A stretch of DNA of 36,661 bases from Silvimonas sp. (GCA_030151005.1 JASLES010000200.1:1-36661); one strand, 5' to 3'. Numbered from the stretch's first letter, positions 8,003 to 17,178 are shown. Notes: generated from the letters alone by a model not told the origin. Program-made: numbers and translations.

Positions 8003-8141
8003 GGTTGTGCCTCATTCGTGTTTTATTCCTACAGCATATGCCAAATGCCGTCGGGCTCCCGCAATTTGCACAGACGGAGTGTTGCGACTGCGCCATCCCT
8101 TCATCCATCGCGAGGCCAGGCGCTTGCCGCTTTGCAGATAA

Positions 8142-8173
8142 AACGCACCCCGCCGTGCGCTGCGGGGTGCGTT
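8142..8173 (-). terminator. Rho-independent terminator of the beta-helix lipoprotein gene
   Basis: 12-bp perfect stem AACGCACCCCGC / GCGGGGTGCGTT with an 8-base loop. On the minus strand it is followed by TTATCTG, giving TTTTAT with the stem end. It begins 16 bases after the stop codon of the gene ending at 8189. Confidence 0.8.
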
Positions 8174-8188
8174 CATCAGACAAGCGGG

Positions 8189-10006
8189 TTACGGATAGCT
8201 CGCCACAGCACCGTTCTGGCCAATGTTGCTGCCCCCGGTGTTGTTGATCACATTGCTGATCAGGCTGGTGCCATCCAGCGAGACCGTAATCAGATCAGTG
8301 AAGCTCACGCCGGTTTGTTGCGGCGCCTCAATGGCATTGGCCAGCGATACCGCGTTGTTGGTGCTGAAAAAGCTGTAGACACCCACGCCATAAGCCTTGT
8401 GCGAGGTCACGGTACTGGCCACCTTGTACGACGGGTAACCGTTTTCGCTGCCATTCATCCATGCGGCCTGGTTGGGTACGTCATACGGCTCTTCGCTTTG
8501 ATAGAAGTACACACTGCCGCCGTTGCCATTCCAGAGGGTCTGATACTGCTGGAAATGCTCCACAGCAAGACCGTACATGGTGACATTGTCCCCATTCACG
8601 ACCAGCCCGTTGACGGCCGGGTTGATCGTCCAGCCAGTGGTGGTCAAGCCGATATCGCCGTGGTCGGCACGCCAGAGCCAGAAATCGTCCCCAATCACGT
8701 TATTACTGTTGATCTCTACCGCGGTGTGCGCCTTGCCGGCAATCTGGCCGCCAATACGGGCGTAAATGTCATACAGGCAGGTTGGATCGGCCGCATGGCT
8801 GACGCCCGTCACCGCAGAGCCCACCTTGAGCAGCGCGGGAGATGACGTCGTGCCAGCCTCAAACAGCAAACCGGCGATCTTGACGCCATCCACATCCGCC
8901 ACATCCATCGCATCCAGCCCGGTATCGGCTTCCAGCGTAGCCACGCCCAGGCCCAGCACCACGGTGTCTGGCCGGGTCACACGGATGGTATCGGTCAGGT
9001 GATACACGCCCGGCGTGATGATCAGGTTAAGCCCCTTGGCCAAGGCTGCGTTGATGGTCTGCGCGGTATCGACGTTCTCTTTGGCAATGTAGAACTGGCT
9101 GATGGGCAACGATGTCCCCGCTGCGGTACGGCCATGCCACGTGGTGCCGGTGGTATTGGTATTGAGCGCAGGCACAAATACGCTGTAGTTGCCGCTGCTA
9201 TCAATGGTCAGGAAGGGTTTTTCCCGCACCACCGGCGTCTGTGCCACCACGGTAAGCGGCGACGAGGGCCATGTGCCGACGGTGGGCGGATTCTGTACGC
9301 CCACAAACACCATATTCCACACGCCACCAACCCAGGAGGCCCATTCGGTATTGCGGCTGAACCATTGCTGTTGTGAGCAAGAGTTGGTCTGGCCATCAAT
9401 CAACGTATCTGCAAGAAAACCACCGCTGGAATAGCCACACCACGGCGAACTCAGGAATAAGCCGCCCTTGATATGCACGCGACGCATGGGTGCCGCCTGC
9501 GACACCGCCCAGCGATCCGTGCCGCTAACCGGATTGGCCGCCAGGTTTTCGGCAGAGCGCCAGAAGTTCTGCGTGGCATCCTGGCTGGCGTTAAGCCAGT
9601 CCGCTTCTACGTGCAGATCGTTCACCTGCACGTCATCCGGCGAGGCGCCAAGGCCCAGTACATGGGTATAGAAACCCACGTTGACATCCACCGCATAAGT
9701 ACCGGGCTTGAACATCAAGGCATAGCGGTTGGGACCAAACTGGTTGGTGTGCTGCCGGGCATACACGATATCGACCTGCGTCTGGATATCCGCGGTGGAC
9801 ATACCGGGGTCAAACACCAGCACATTGGGGCCAAAATCTACCGCCGTGTTCTGCACCGGTGTCGGCGTTGGTGTGGGCGTGGGGGCCAGCGCACTGTTGG
9901 TCGCGGCATCGGTGGACGAACTACTGCCTCCGCCACACGCGGTCAGTGCCACCGTCAGTGCGCTGAGCGCACCAAGGGCAAGGTAATGCGGGATACGGCA
10001 TTTCAT
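8189..10006 (-). CDS. Beta-helix lipoprotein, possible carbohydrate-active enzyme
   Basis: 605 residues. A lipoprotein signal ends at LTAC (Cys24), followed by GGGSSSS and a low-complexity (TP) linker at 41-50, a layout typical of surface or outer-membrane-anchored enzymes. The rest reads as two tandem right-handed beta-helix modules. The first starts near 60 with FKPGTYAVDVNVGFYTHVLG. The second starts near 305, with LIITPGVYHLTDTIRV and then short strand-turn repeats such as VLGLGVATLEAD and VDGVKIAGLLFEAG. Bi-lobed beta-helices of this size occur in GH55-type beta-glucanases and related families, but I cannot confirm catalytic residues. ATG 10006 is preceded by GAGGAG at good spacing. It is monocistronic with a strong terminator. 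A polysaccharide-binding or degrading role is an inference. Confidence 0.7.
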   Translation of the reverse strand: MKCRIPHYLALGALSALTVALTACGGGSSSSTDAATNSALAPTPTPTPTPVQNTAVDFGPNVLVFDPGMSTADIQTQVDIVYARQHTNQFGPNRYALMFKPGTYAVDVNVGFYTHVLGLGASPDDVQVNDLHVEADWLNASQDATQNFWRSAENLAANPVSGTDRWAVSQAAPMRRVHIKGGLFLSSPWCGYSSGGFLADTLIDGQTNSCSQQQWFSRNTEWASWVGGVWNMVFVGVQNPPTVGTWPSSPLTVVAQTPVVREKPFLTIDSSGNYSVFVPALNTNTTGTTWHGRTAAGTSLPISQFYIAKENVDTAQTINAALAKGLNLIITPGVYHLTDTIRVTRPDTVVLGLGVATLEADTGLDAMDVADVDGVKIAGLLFEAGTTSSPALLKVGSAVTGVSHAADPTCLYDIYARIGGQIAGKAHTAVEINSNNVIGDDFWLWRADHGDIGLTTTGWTINPAVNGLVVNGDNVTMYGLAVEHFQQYQTLWNGNGGSVYFYQSEEPYDVPNQAAWMNGSENGYPSYKVASTVTSHKAYGVGVYSFFSTNNAVSLANAIEAPQQTGVSFTDLITVSLDGTSLISNVINNTGGSNIGQNGAVASYP

Positions 10007-10500
10007 GCAAAAAACTCCTCGATCCAGTTTTTACACACGCCGGTTTTGTCCGGGCTCTTTGGCCCCCGGTCCTGTGGTGCCGCTACACGCCTGCGGGCAG
10101 GTTGCGCGGCTTATGGTTAAGCGAAATTCCGGTCTGGCGAGTTGATTGGCAGCTCAGACCCTTTCACACCGGTTTGGTGTACCGCAACCCAGCGCCTTGT
10201 TATGGTGCATAGATGAACAATTACAAATGCCCATAAAAATCATTAACTTGGCTTGGGTCGCCGGATACTGCATCAGCGTGAAAACGATTTCAAATACAGC
10301 GATTTGCTTACCTGAATGTGCTAAAACGGTGCAGCAAAACGAGGGAAAGAATGCAGATATGGCGTACTTGTTGGCGGTACCGGCTTTGGTGCATTGCAAG
10401 ACAGCTGTACGCGGTACTGGTCAGTCAGACCGGATTGACCGTATCAAAATAGATACATTACCGGCGTGTTACAGCAAAAAGAGAGGGGGCAGCGCGCGGT
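10007..10500. other. Intergenic region of about 490 bases without a supported gene
   Basis: It lies between the start of the beta-helix gene and the end of the hybrid kinase gene, so it should hold the promoter of the former and the 3' region of the latter. I saw no convincing CDS, no clear terminator and no riboswitch that I recognise. The short hairpin GTATC-AAAATA-GATAC near 10440-10456 is the only small dyad noted. Confidence 0.5.
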
Positions 10501-13500
10501 CTAAGGTACTGAATGGCCAGAGAGAGTGAGATCCCGTAACGCGGATAATTCGTGGTTCAAGATGGTGGTAAATACCTCGATGTCTTCCCACGGGGCGTTG
10601 GCGTGCAACAGTTCACGCAGCTCTTCGCTTTGATCGAGCAACATGGACGGCCCGAGCACCACGAGACCACCTGAAATCTTGTGTGCCCAGCGGCGCAGAC
10701 CATTGATATCCTGCCGCGCACAGAGTTGATCCAGTGTCGCCAGGTCCGTATCAATCTGTTCCAGTAAATCGCCCACATAAGCCGGTGGGACAGGCGGGAA
10801 GCGTGGGGGCAAATCGTCCAGATCAGCTCTGACACCCGGCGCGAAGGGCACACCTTGAGCCGGCGCCTGCAGTATCGAGGCCAACACAGCCAGCGCAACG
10901 GGTTTGGTCAGATAGTCGGTAAAGCCCAGCGTGCGGCCGTGCTCAATCTCCTGCGTACTGGCACTGGCACTCACGGCATAAACCGGCAAGCGGGCATCAT
11001 CCTTGCGGATCGCGGCCAGCAATTCAGTGCCTGTCATACGTGGCATATCCATGTCGGTCAGGACCAGATCAACATGCCGCAGATGCAGCAAAGCCAGGGC
11101 CTCTTCACCATCGGCGGCCTCAATGACCCGCGCGCCGATCGTGCGCAATTGGTCACGCAACAGCCCACGGTTGAGCGTGTTGTCTTCCGCAATCAGCACG
11201 ACCAACGCATCGTCCTGTGACTTGCTTGCGACTGGTGACGGAGCAATCGCAATCAAGGGTTGTTCGGGGCGGCTCTCCAGCATGGCTACCGCTTGCATAA
11301 AGCCCTTGAGGCTAAAAATGCCGACCTGCAACGCGCCATCTTCTTGCTCGGTGGGCAGCAATGGACCGCCTTGCGTGGCATAAACCAGCCGCGAGGCATC
11401 TGGCCACAAGCTAGCGATGTCTTGCGGAGTGAATTCGTCAGTGACGACCAGGTAGTGACACGCAGTCAGATCCGTTGCAGCCGTTTGTGGCGTGATCCAG
11501 ACGGGCGTGGCATGCGCCGGGTCGTACAGGTTTTCGAACCACTCCCGATACTCGGGCGCGTGGCACAGGATCGCGGGCTTACCCGACAACACGGTGAGCG
11601 CAGGCTGGGTTGCGTCTGCTTCCAGGGGTAAGTTCACCTGAACCCGCGTGCCGATCCCTTCAATGCTCTCCAGCGCAACGCGGCCGTGCATCAGTTCGCA
11701 CAGATGGGCGCAAATGGACAAGCCAAGGCCCGTGCCCCTGACTTGCGCCAATCGTTGCCCTTCTCCTTGCGTGAAGGGTTGAAACAGCCGGCTCTGCAAG
11801 GCGTCCGGAATGCCCACGCCAGAATCCGCCACCGTCAGTTGCAGTGCGTGGTCAACCCAGGCCGCGCGCAATACCACCTTGCCGGCGGGGGTAAATTTGA
11901 AGGCATTGCCAAGCAAATTGTTCAGGATTTGTGAGACACGTACGGCATCAAGCATGAGCCGATCCGGGCAGTGGCGATCAATCACCACAAACAGCCGCAA
12001 ACCCAACTGGTTGGCCAACGGTGTATGGGCCGCCGCGACAAGCACAATCAGTTCGCGCAGGGAATGCCACGCCGGCGTCAGGCGCATTTCGCCAATGTCC
12101 ATACTGGAAAAGTCCAGGACGTCATTGACCACCTGCAACAAGCCAAAGGCAGAGGCCTGCATGGCATGGACGCGGGCATCTTGCTCCGGGCTCAACGGGC
12201 CGAGTGCCACCAGTTCCAGCGACCCCAACAAAGAGGCCAGCGGTGTGCGGATTTCGTGACTCATGGAGGCAAAAAAGCTTAATCGCGCCCGCGCAGATTG
12301 CTCAGAGGTTTCCTTCGCCTGGCGCAGCAGGTTTTCGGCGGCGTGCTGTTCGGTGATATCTGCAATCGCGCAGAACAAGACTTCGGTCTTGTTCACATAG
12401 GCCGGTGCGTAGGAAATCTCCAGATGCAGCGGCGAGCCAGATGGCCGGGCTAACGAATACTGAAACTGTTCAATACCGCCATCGTCAGTACCCGTGCCCG
12501 GCATCACGCCCCGTTGCTCAAAGGCTTCACACAGCCCGAGTGGCAAGCGGACGGCCTCATCATCCAGCCCCAACACGTCACGCGCCTTCTGGTTGGCAGC
12601 GATAATGCGAAAATCATTGCGCAATACGATACACAAGCCAATGGGCGTGGCATGAACCAGCAGGTGGTTGAGGATCTCCCCTTCCAGCCCGCGCCGGGCC
12701 TCATCATAGGTGCGTGTGAGGTAACGGTAATTCCAGTAGCGGTACATGGTGAGCAAGGCGGTAATCAATGCCAGCACCACCATGGTGACCGCGATCAATT
12801 CAGTCCGTAGCGAGGGCAAGGTTCTGGAGCCAGGCAAGGCAAAAACGACCGTCCCCAAGTCCTGAGGAAGCAGCATGCGGCTACCCCAGCCGTGCCACAA
12901 CTGCCAGTGAAAATGACCCTCCTTATCAATAGGTACATGGCTCTGCGCAAAGAGGATTGGCTCTGTCAGCGCGCCTTCAATCAGATTATTTTGCGCATCA
13001 AATACTGCGGTATCCGCAATCAAACCGGTCGTGGCGGACTCAGCAAACACCTGCTTGATGGAAATATGGGTAAACACCAATGCATACGGACGATCATCGC
13101 GGGCGACCACCGTAAACGCCAGCGTGACAGAGGATGAAAAGCCCAACTCACGCGGGGCGGGAAACCAGAACACCCGGCCAGCGCGGGCGGCGGCCACAGG
13201 GTCGATATTGTGTGCCGACAGGACACTTTTTGCCGCCCGGATCAGATTGACGGGGCGCTGTTTTACATCAGCAGTAGCGCTCCAGAAACCAGCCCCATAA
13301 GAAACGGAACCATCCCACCGGGCTATCTCAAGGGGGGTTGCCTGATCGGCTTTGGACAGCCTTGCCAGAGACTCATTGCAGGATCGACGCAAAACAGGCA
13401 GGTCCTCGCCCGCACCGCTGCGCAAACAAGCCGCCGCGATCGTGTTATCAGACTGTGCATCTGCCTGTGTGGTTAATAGTTGGGCCACGGTGAGCATGTT

Positions 13501-13737
13501 CTGGCGCAGGGCAATCGCCGTATTCACGTTGTGCATCAATACCTGCGCGTTTTCTTGCTCACGACGGCTCACGCCTTCCATGAAGGCAAAAACCACTACC
13601 CATGCCACGCAAATAACACTGAAAATCAGCAAACCAATGGCAATGGAAAAGACCCGCCGTTCCCGTTTAAGGTTGTCCTCAAGCACAGATAATGTGTGCA
13701 ACGGGGAAGCTGCGGAATGGGAGAAAAATCGCTCCAT
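10501..13737 (-). CDS. Hybrid sensor histidine kinase with pseudo-receiver, receiver and Hpt domains (BvgS/BarA-like)
   Basis: 1078 residues. TM1 is at about 30-53, a periplasmic sensor of about 255 residues follows (unrecognised, with Cys104 and Cys120), and TM2 is at about 312-332. Next come a PAS domain (about 352-465), HisKA with His494 (SMSHEIRTPL), and HATPase with NLLGNAFKF (607-615), DSGVGIP and GTGLGLS. Residues about 718-825 are a receiver-like segment without a clear phospho-acceptor. A true receiver follows (about 845-955, Asp895 in LVLTDMDMPRMTG, Lys945), then an Hpt domain with His1019 (RRWAHKISGG). All relay residues His-Asp-His are present, so it should feed a separate response regulator, none of which is adjacent. 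The stop lies 494 bases before the beta-helix gene, and the upstream region is a long AT-rich gap. Confidence 0.92.
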   Translation of the reverse strand: MERFFSHSAASPLHTLSVLEDNLKRERRVFSIAIGLLIFSVICVAWVVVFAFMEGVSRREQENAQVLMHNVNTAIALRQNMLTVAQLLTTQADAQSDNTIAAACLRSGAGEDLPVLRRSCNESLARLSKADQATPLEIARWDGSVSYGAGFWSATADVKQRPVNLIRAAKSVLSAHNIDPVAAARAGRVFWFPAPRELGFSSSVTLAFTVVARDDRPYALVFTHISIKQVFAESATTGLIADTAVFDAQNNLIEGALTEPILFAQSHVPIDKEGHFHWQLWHGWGSRMLLPQDLGTVVFALPGSRTLPSLRTELIAVTMVVLALITALLTMYRYWNYRYLTRTYDEARRGLEGEILNHLLVHATPIGLCIVLRNDFRIIAANQKARDVLGLDDEAVRLPLGLCEAFEQRGVMPGTGTDDGGIEQFQYSLARPSGSPLHLEISYAPAYVNKTEVLFCAIADITEQHAAENLLRQAKETSEQSARARLSFFASMSHEIRTPLASLLGSLELVALGPLSPEQDARVHAMQASAFGLLQVVNDVLDFSSMDIGEMRLTPAWHSLRELIVLVAAAHTPLANQLGLRLFVVIDRHCPDRLMLDAVRVSQILNNLLGNAFKFTPAGKVVLRAAWVDHALQLTVADSGVGIPDALQSRLFQPFTQGEGQRLAQVRGTGLGLSICAHLCELMHGRVALESIEGIGTRVQVNLPLEADATQPALTVLSGKPAILCHAPEYREWFENLYDPAHATPVWITPQTAATDLTACHYLVVTDEFTPQDIASLWPDASRLVYATQGGPLLPTEQEDGALQVGIFSLKGFMQAVAMLESRPEQPLIAIAPSPVASKSQDDALVVLIAEDNTLNRGLLRDQLRTIGARVIEAADGEEALALLHLRHVDLVLTDMDMPRMTGTELLAAIRKDDARLPVYAVSASASTQEIEHGRTLGFTDYLTKPVALAVLASILQAPAQGVPFAPGVRADLDDLPPRFPPVPPAYVGDLLEQIDTDLATLDQLCARQDINGLRRWAHKISGGLVVLGPSMLLDQSEELRELLHANAPWEDIEVFTTILNHELSALRDLTLSGHSVP

Positions 13738-13809
13738 TAGATCTGACTAGCCTCTAATGCGCGCTTGATTGATCCGATGAGGGCCCTGGCGTACGGGTCA
13801 GCGTGAAGA

Positions 13810-13825
13810 ATGATCGGACGATCAT
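13810..13825. promoter_or_regulatory. Palindrome upstream of the hybrid kinase gene
   Basis: Inverted repeat ATGATCG-GA-CGATCAT, perfect over 7-base arms, centred about 80 bases before the kinase start at 13737. Its position fits an operator. The binding protein is unknown. Confidence 0.35.
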
Positions 13826-14567
13826 CTGCAATAACCATCTGTGCATCTGATGAAAAATGGCGCATAACCCTCCAGCATCATCCAGTTAAAGTGCCCCAAA
13901 ACCCTGGCGCGGGGCAGCCTCTTTTCCCGATGAACTTACATACCGCCTTAAATCGGGATTGATCCTCTTGTCGTTATAGTACGCAGTAGCCTCGGCTGGA
14001 TTGCCTTTGTCAGGATTTTCCGATCACTTGCCAGGCTTAACCACAAGATCATTCAACTATAAAAAAATGAGTGTCCATATTTTGAGCTGCCTCGTGATTT
14101 ATTCAGTACTACGCAGAATCATGTCTTCCGAAATAAAACGCACAGAAATACCCAAAACCAGGAAATAAAAAATATTTAATAACCCTGGATGAATCATGGC
14201 CCTCTTTTCACATCAAATATCAGCTCGTTGATGTCCGAAAAAACTAAAGGAATTATTAAAAAGCAAAGTGTCTATTTTTGCCGTGCAATTTGATTTGATT
14301 ATTAAAAAAAACATTGCATGGTCAAAATGGTATTTCTCTATGCCAACTCCCCTGATTTGACAACGCCGTCCCCACGCAACACACCCCGCCTGAGCGCAGC
14401 AAATTGTATTGATTTGCATGGCCGCAAAAGTGTGATCTGGCAGGGGGATAGCACTGGCTTATTGATCAAGCTGTTGCGCCTGCTGGGGTTGTCGCTGGCT
14501 GGTCATTATTGCCGCCAGGAGGCGGGCAGACTCGCCAGATTCATGCGGCAACCCCCTAAATATTGTC

Positions 14568-14577
14568 TATATATAAA
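14568..14577 (+). promoter_or_regulatory. Candidate -10 region of the BCCT gene
   Basis: TATATATAAA sits about 110 bases before the BCCT start and just upstream of the structured leader. I see no good -35 match 16-18 bases upstream, so the assignment is weak. Confidence 0.3.
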
Positions 14578-14598
14578 ACCGCGCCAGATCGATGGGTA

Positions 14599-14674
14599 GA
14601 TAGCCTTTGGCTATCGTCACCTTGATGGATTTGGGCCGCTAGCAAACCCAATGACGGCACTTATTCAAGGTGAC
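14599..14674 (+). promoter_or_regulatory. Structured mRNA leader that can sequester the BCCT ribosome binding site
   Basis: Two adjacent helices can form. The first is GATAGCC-TTT-GGCTATC (14599-14615). Immediately after it, GTCACCTTGA (14616-14625) can pair over 10 bp with TCAAGGTGAC (14665-14674). The latter contains the AAGGTGA Shine-Dalgarno sequence, eight bases before ATG 14682. An inner TTGGG/CCCAA helix (14631-14635 with 14647-14651) can close the loop. Folding would block translation initiation. I do not recognise a known riboswitch or thermosensor class. Confidence 0.5.
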
Positions 14675-14681
14675 AGTGAAC

Positions 14682-16721
14682 ATGCCGGATTCTGCAAATC
14701 AAGCCTCCCCGCCCTCCCCCAAAACAACCTTGCAAGCGCCTGTGGTAGTTCCAGCGCTGGCGGTGGTGGTGGCGCTATTGTTGTACTGTGCGCTTGATCA
14801 CGAAGACGCTGATCTGGTGTTTGCCCAGGCCCAAAGCTGGGTCACCCAACGATTTGACTGGTTTTATACCCTGAGCGTCACCGCCTTCCTGGCGTTCCTG
14901 ATCCTGGTTGCGGCCAGCAAATTTGGCGATATCCGGCTGGGCCCGGATGACGCCACGCCCGAGTTCAGTTTTGTGTCCTGGACTGCCATGCTGTTTGCGG
15001 CCGGCATGGGGATCGGGCTGATGTATTTTGGGGTGGGCGAGCCCATGCAGCATTACCTGGCGCCGCCCTTGCAGGCCGGCGGTACGCCCCAGGCCGCCCG
15101 TGAAGCCATGTTGATGACGTTTTTTCACTGGGGTTTTCACGCCTGGGCGGTGTATGGGGTGATGGGGCTGGTGCTGGCCTACTTTGGTTTTCGGTACAAC
15201 CTGCCGCTGACCATGCGTTCCGGTTTGTACCCAGTCCTGCGGGACCGGATCAACGGACCCATTGGCCACGGTGTAGATGCTTTTGCGCTAGTCGGGACCG
15301 TTGCCGGGATTGCCACCACCCTGGGTTATGGGGTGCTGCAGTTAAGTGCCGGCTTGCATCAGGTACTGGGCTGGGAGACGGGCTCTACGCCATTCCGGAT
15401 TGGCTTGATTGCGGTTGTGGTGATGCTGGCCGGGTTATCTGCCGCATCTGGTCTGGATAAGGGTGTGCGCATTCTGAGCGAGATCAATCTGTCGCTGGCG
15501 ATCTTGTTGTTGCTGTTTGTGGTGGCGTTCGGCCCGACTGTGTACCTGCTGGAAGCCTTCAGCGAGAACGTAGGGCATTACCTGACCAATCTGATCGAAT
15601 TGTCTTTTCGTACATATACCTATCAACCCACGCTCAAGCCGGGCTGGTTTGGTGACTGGACAATCCTGTATTGGGCCTGGTGGATTTCCTGGTCGCCCTT
15701 TGTGGGCATGTTCATTGCCCGTATTTCTCGCGGGCGCACCATCCGCCAGTTTGTGCTGGGCGTGTTATTGGTGCCGGCGTTGTTCAATCTGCTGTGGATG
15801 ACCGCGTTTGGTAACAACGCCATCTGGCTGGATACCCACGTGGCCATGGGCGCGCTGGCACGCGGGGCGAACAATGTGGATGCGTTGTTGTTCCAGTTTT
15901 TCCAGTATTTCCCGCTCACCCAGGTATTGTCTGGCCTGGCGATTATTTTGATTGCCGTGTTCTTTGTAACCTCGGCCGATTCTGGCGCGTTTGTAATCGA
16001 CACCATTGCGTCACGCGGGGCACCCAATTCGCCGGTGTGGCAACGCTTGTTCTGGGCGGCTGTTTTGGGGCTGACCGCCGCGGTATTGATGGTGGCCGGC
16101 GGGCTCAAAGCCTTGCAGGCCATGACGCTGGTTGCGGCGTTGCCCGTCACCGTGATCATGCTGGCCTTGTGTTATGGCTTGTGGGCAGGCTTGCAGGCAG
16201 ATCGCGCGCATTATGGGCCGGCGCTGGCGCATGCGACCGGGTTCTGGAGCGGTGCCCATTGGCGCAAGCGGCTGGCGCAGATAGTGCATCAGGCCACAGA
16301 AGCCGATGTGCGTGAGTTTTTGCAAACCACGGTGCTGAGCGCCATGCAGGAGGTCAGCACAGAACTACGCCAGCGCGGCATCGTGGCCCATGTTAGCCAC
16401 AGTGCAGAGAGCGATGGCGAAGTGCGTTTGACCATCCCGGTGGAGTCCTTGCGTGATTTTGTGTACGGCGTGCGGCCGCAAAGCCGGTTGTTGCCCGCGT
16501 TTCTGATTAGCCAATCGGCCAGCGCAGACGATCCGGCTGCTCGTGTGTACGAGCCCATTACCTTTTTTGAAGATGGTCGCGAAGGCTACGACGTCCAGTA
16601 CCTGCGCAGCGAAGAACTGATTGCCGATATGCTGCGCCAGTACGAGCGCTATTTGTGGTTGAGCAGCAACCCAGGCACGCATCTGTTGAATCAGGCGCCA
16701 GGTCACACTTTTGGTAATTAG
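14682..16721 (+). CDS. BCCT-family transporter, BetT-like (choline/betaine/carnitine type)
   Basis: 679 residues. It has 12 hydrophobic segments within about residues 20-510 and a long C-terminal cytoplasmic domain (about 170 residues), as in BetT-type proteins. BCCT signatures are present: WTAMLFAAGMGIGLMYFGVGEPMQHY, and the aromatic-box region DWTILYWAWWISWSPFVGMFIARISRGRT, plus FVTSADSGAFVIDTIAS. The family imports quaternary ammonium compounds driven by a proton or sodium gradient. The GMGIGLMYFG segment matches the proton-coupled BetT branch rather than the sodium-coupled BetP branch, but that is inference. An upstream GTG at 14670 is in frame; I prefer ATG 14682 because AAGGTGA lies eight bases before it. 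No bet catabolic genes are nearby, so it may serve osmoprotection. The leader can mask the ribosome binding site. Confidence 0.9.
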   Translation: MPDSANQASPPSPKTTLQAPVVVPALAVVVALLLYCALDHEDADLVFAQAQSWVTQRFDWFYTLSVTAFLAFLILVAASKFGDIRLGPDDATPEFSFVSWTAMLFAAGMGIGLMYFGVGEPMQHYLAPPLQAGGTPQAAREAMLMTFFHWGFHAWAVYGVMGLVLAYFGFRYNLPLTMRSGLYPVLRDRINGPIGHGVDAFALVGTVAGIATTLGYGVLQLSAGLHQVLGWETGSTPFRIGLIAVVVMLAGLSAASGLDKGVRILSEINLSLAILLLLFVVAFGPTVYLLEAFSENVGHYLTNLIELSFRTYTYQPTLKPGWFGDWTILYWAWWISWSPFVGMFIARISRGRTIRQFVLGVLLVPALFNLLWMTAFGNNAIWLDTHVAMGALARGANNVDALLFQFFQYFPLTQVLSGLAIILIAVFFVTSADSGAFVIDTIASRGAPNSPVWQRLFWAAVLGLTAAVLMVAGGLKALQAMTLVAALPVTVIMLALCYGLWAGLQADRAHYGPALAHATGFWSGAHWRKRLAQIVHQATEADVREFLQTTVLSAMQEVSTELRQRGIVAHVSHSAESDGEVRLTIPVESLRDFVYGVRPQSRLLPAFLISQSASADDPAARVYEPITFFEDGREGYDVQYLRSEELIADMLRQYERYLWLSSNPGTHLLNQAPGHTFGN

Positions 16722-16742
16722 GGTGCGCAGGCCATTTGGGCG

Positions 16743-17144
16743 TTAGCCCCCGCCAGAAAAGGGGTCTATCAGCGCGACGCCTTTGCGGCCAAGGTAGCCC
16801 ACGTGCTGCCCGGTAATCCAGACCACGTAGCCGACGCAGCCCGACGCCATGGATTGCGCAACGAACTGCGGAAACTTTATCTCCCCGTTTTGCGCCCGGC
16901 GGATGGCAAGCAATAACGCCGGTTTGTCGACAATCCGCGGGATGGCTACGGCGGGCACTGTCATGGGCAAGATGCAGGTTTCGCCGTCCGGCATGTAATA
17001 CGTGGTAGCGGCCACGAGATAATCCACGTGGTAAGACTCCACCCCCACTTGCATCAGACTGCCCATTTCAGAGCCAAAACCGATCACGCCGGCAAACGCA
17101 TCCCGATTGCTCTGCTCGATCACCTGCCTGACGGCGCCATCCAT
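16743..17144 (-). CDS. DUF1398-like protein of unknown function
   Basis: 133 residues, cytoplasmic, no signal peptide or membrane segment. The pattern GVESYHVDYLVAATTYYMPDGET, then AQNGEIKFPQFVAQSMASGCVGYVVWITGQHVGYLGRKG, resembles the DUF1398 family, whose members share the YxxDxxxxxxTYY and FPxF...GV.GY....G....Y.GR.G layout. No catalytic role is known for this family. ATG 17144 follows AGGAG with nine bases spacing. It starts 35 bases after the stop of the secreted hydrolase gene on the same strand and is probably cotranscribed with it. It is convergent with the BCCT gene, whose stop is 21 bases away. Confidence 0.65.
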   Translation of the reverse strand: MDGAVRQVIEQSNRDAFAGVIGFGSEMGSLMQVGVESYHVDYLVAATTYYMPDGETCILPMTVPAVAIPRIVDKPALLLAIRRAQNGEIKFPQFVAQSMASGCVGYVVWITGQHVGYLGRKGVALIDPFSGGG

Positions 17145-17178
17145 AACGTTGATCTCCTGCGTTCCCGGTCTGGCTAAC

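Larger units (their letters stand above)
13738..14681. other. Long AT-rich intergenic region between the divergent hybrid kinase and BCCT genes
   Basis: About 940 bases without a supported gene. The segment from about 14035 to 14350 is visibly AT-rich against GC-rich flanks (runs of A and T, TATTTAATAA, ATTAAAAAAAACATT). It contains the divergent promoters, the palindrome at 13810-13825, and the structured leader at 14599-14682. A 93-codon frame at 14318-14599 has no good ribosome binding site or recognisable product. The composition fits a large regulatory region or the remnant of a foreign insertion. Confidence 0.5.

Noticed and set aside
10007..10150. Possible cyclic di-GMP riboswitch upstream of the beta-helix gene
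   Set aside because: The conserved core segments of the GEMM classes were not found on the minus strand; only GC-rich hairpin-prone sequence is present.
10146..10529. 127-codon plus-strand frame in the gap before the hybrid kinase
   Set aside because: It runs into the kinase gene antisense, has no family resemblance and no clear ribosome binding site.
14318..14599. 93-codon plus-strand frame in the AT-rich gap
   Set aside because: No good ribosome binding site and no recognisable product; its end overlaps the structured leader and the promoter region of the BCCT gene.
14670..14681. GTG start for the BCCT gene at 14670
   Set aside because: No Shine-Dalgarno sequence precedes it, and the AAGGTGA element is well spaced only for ATG 14682.
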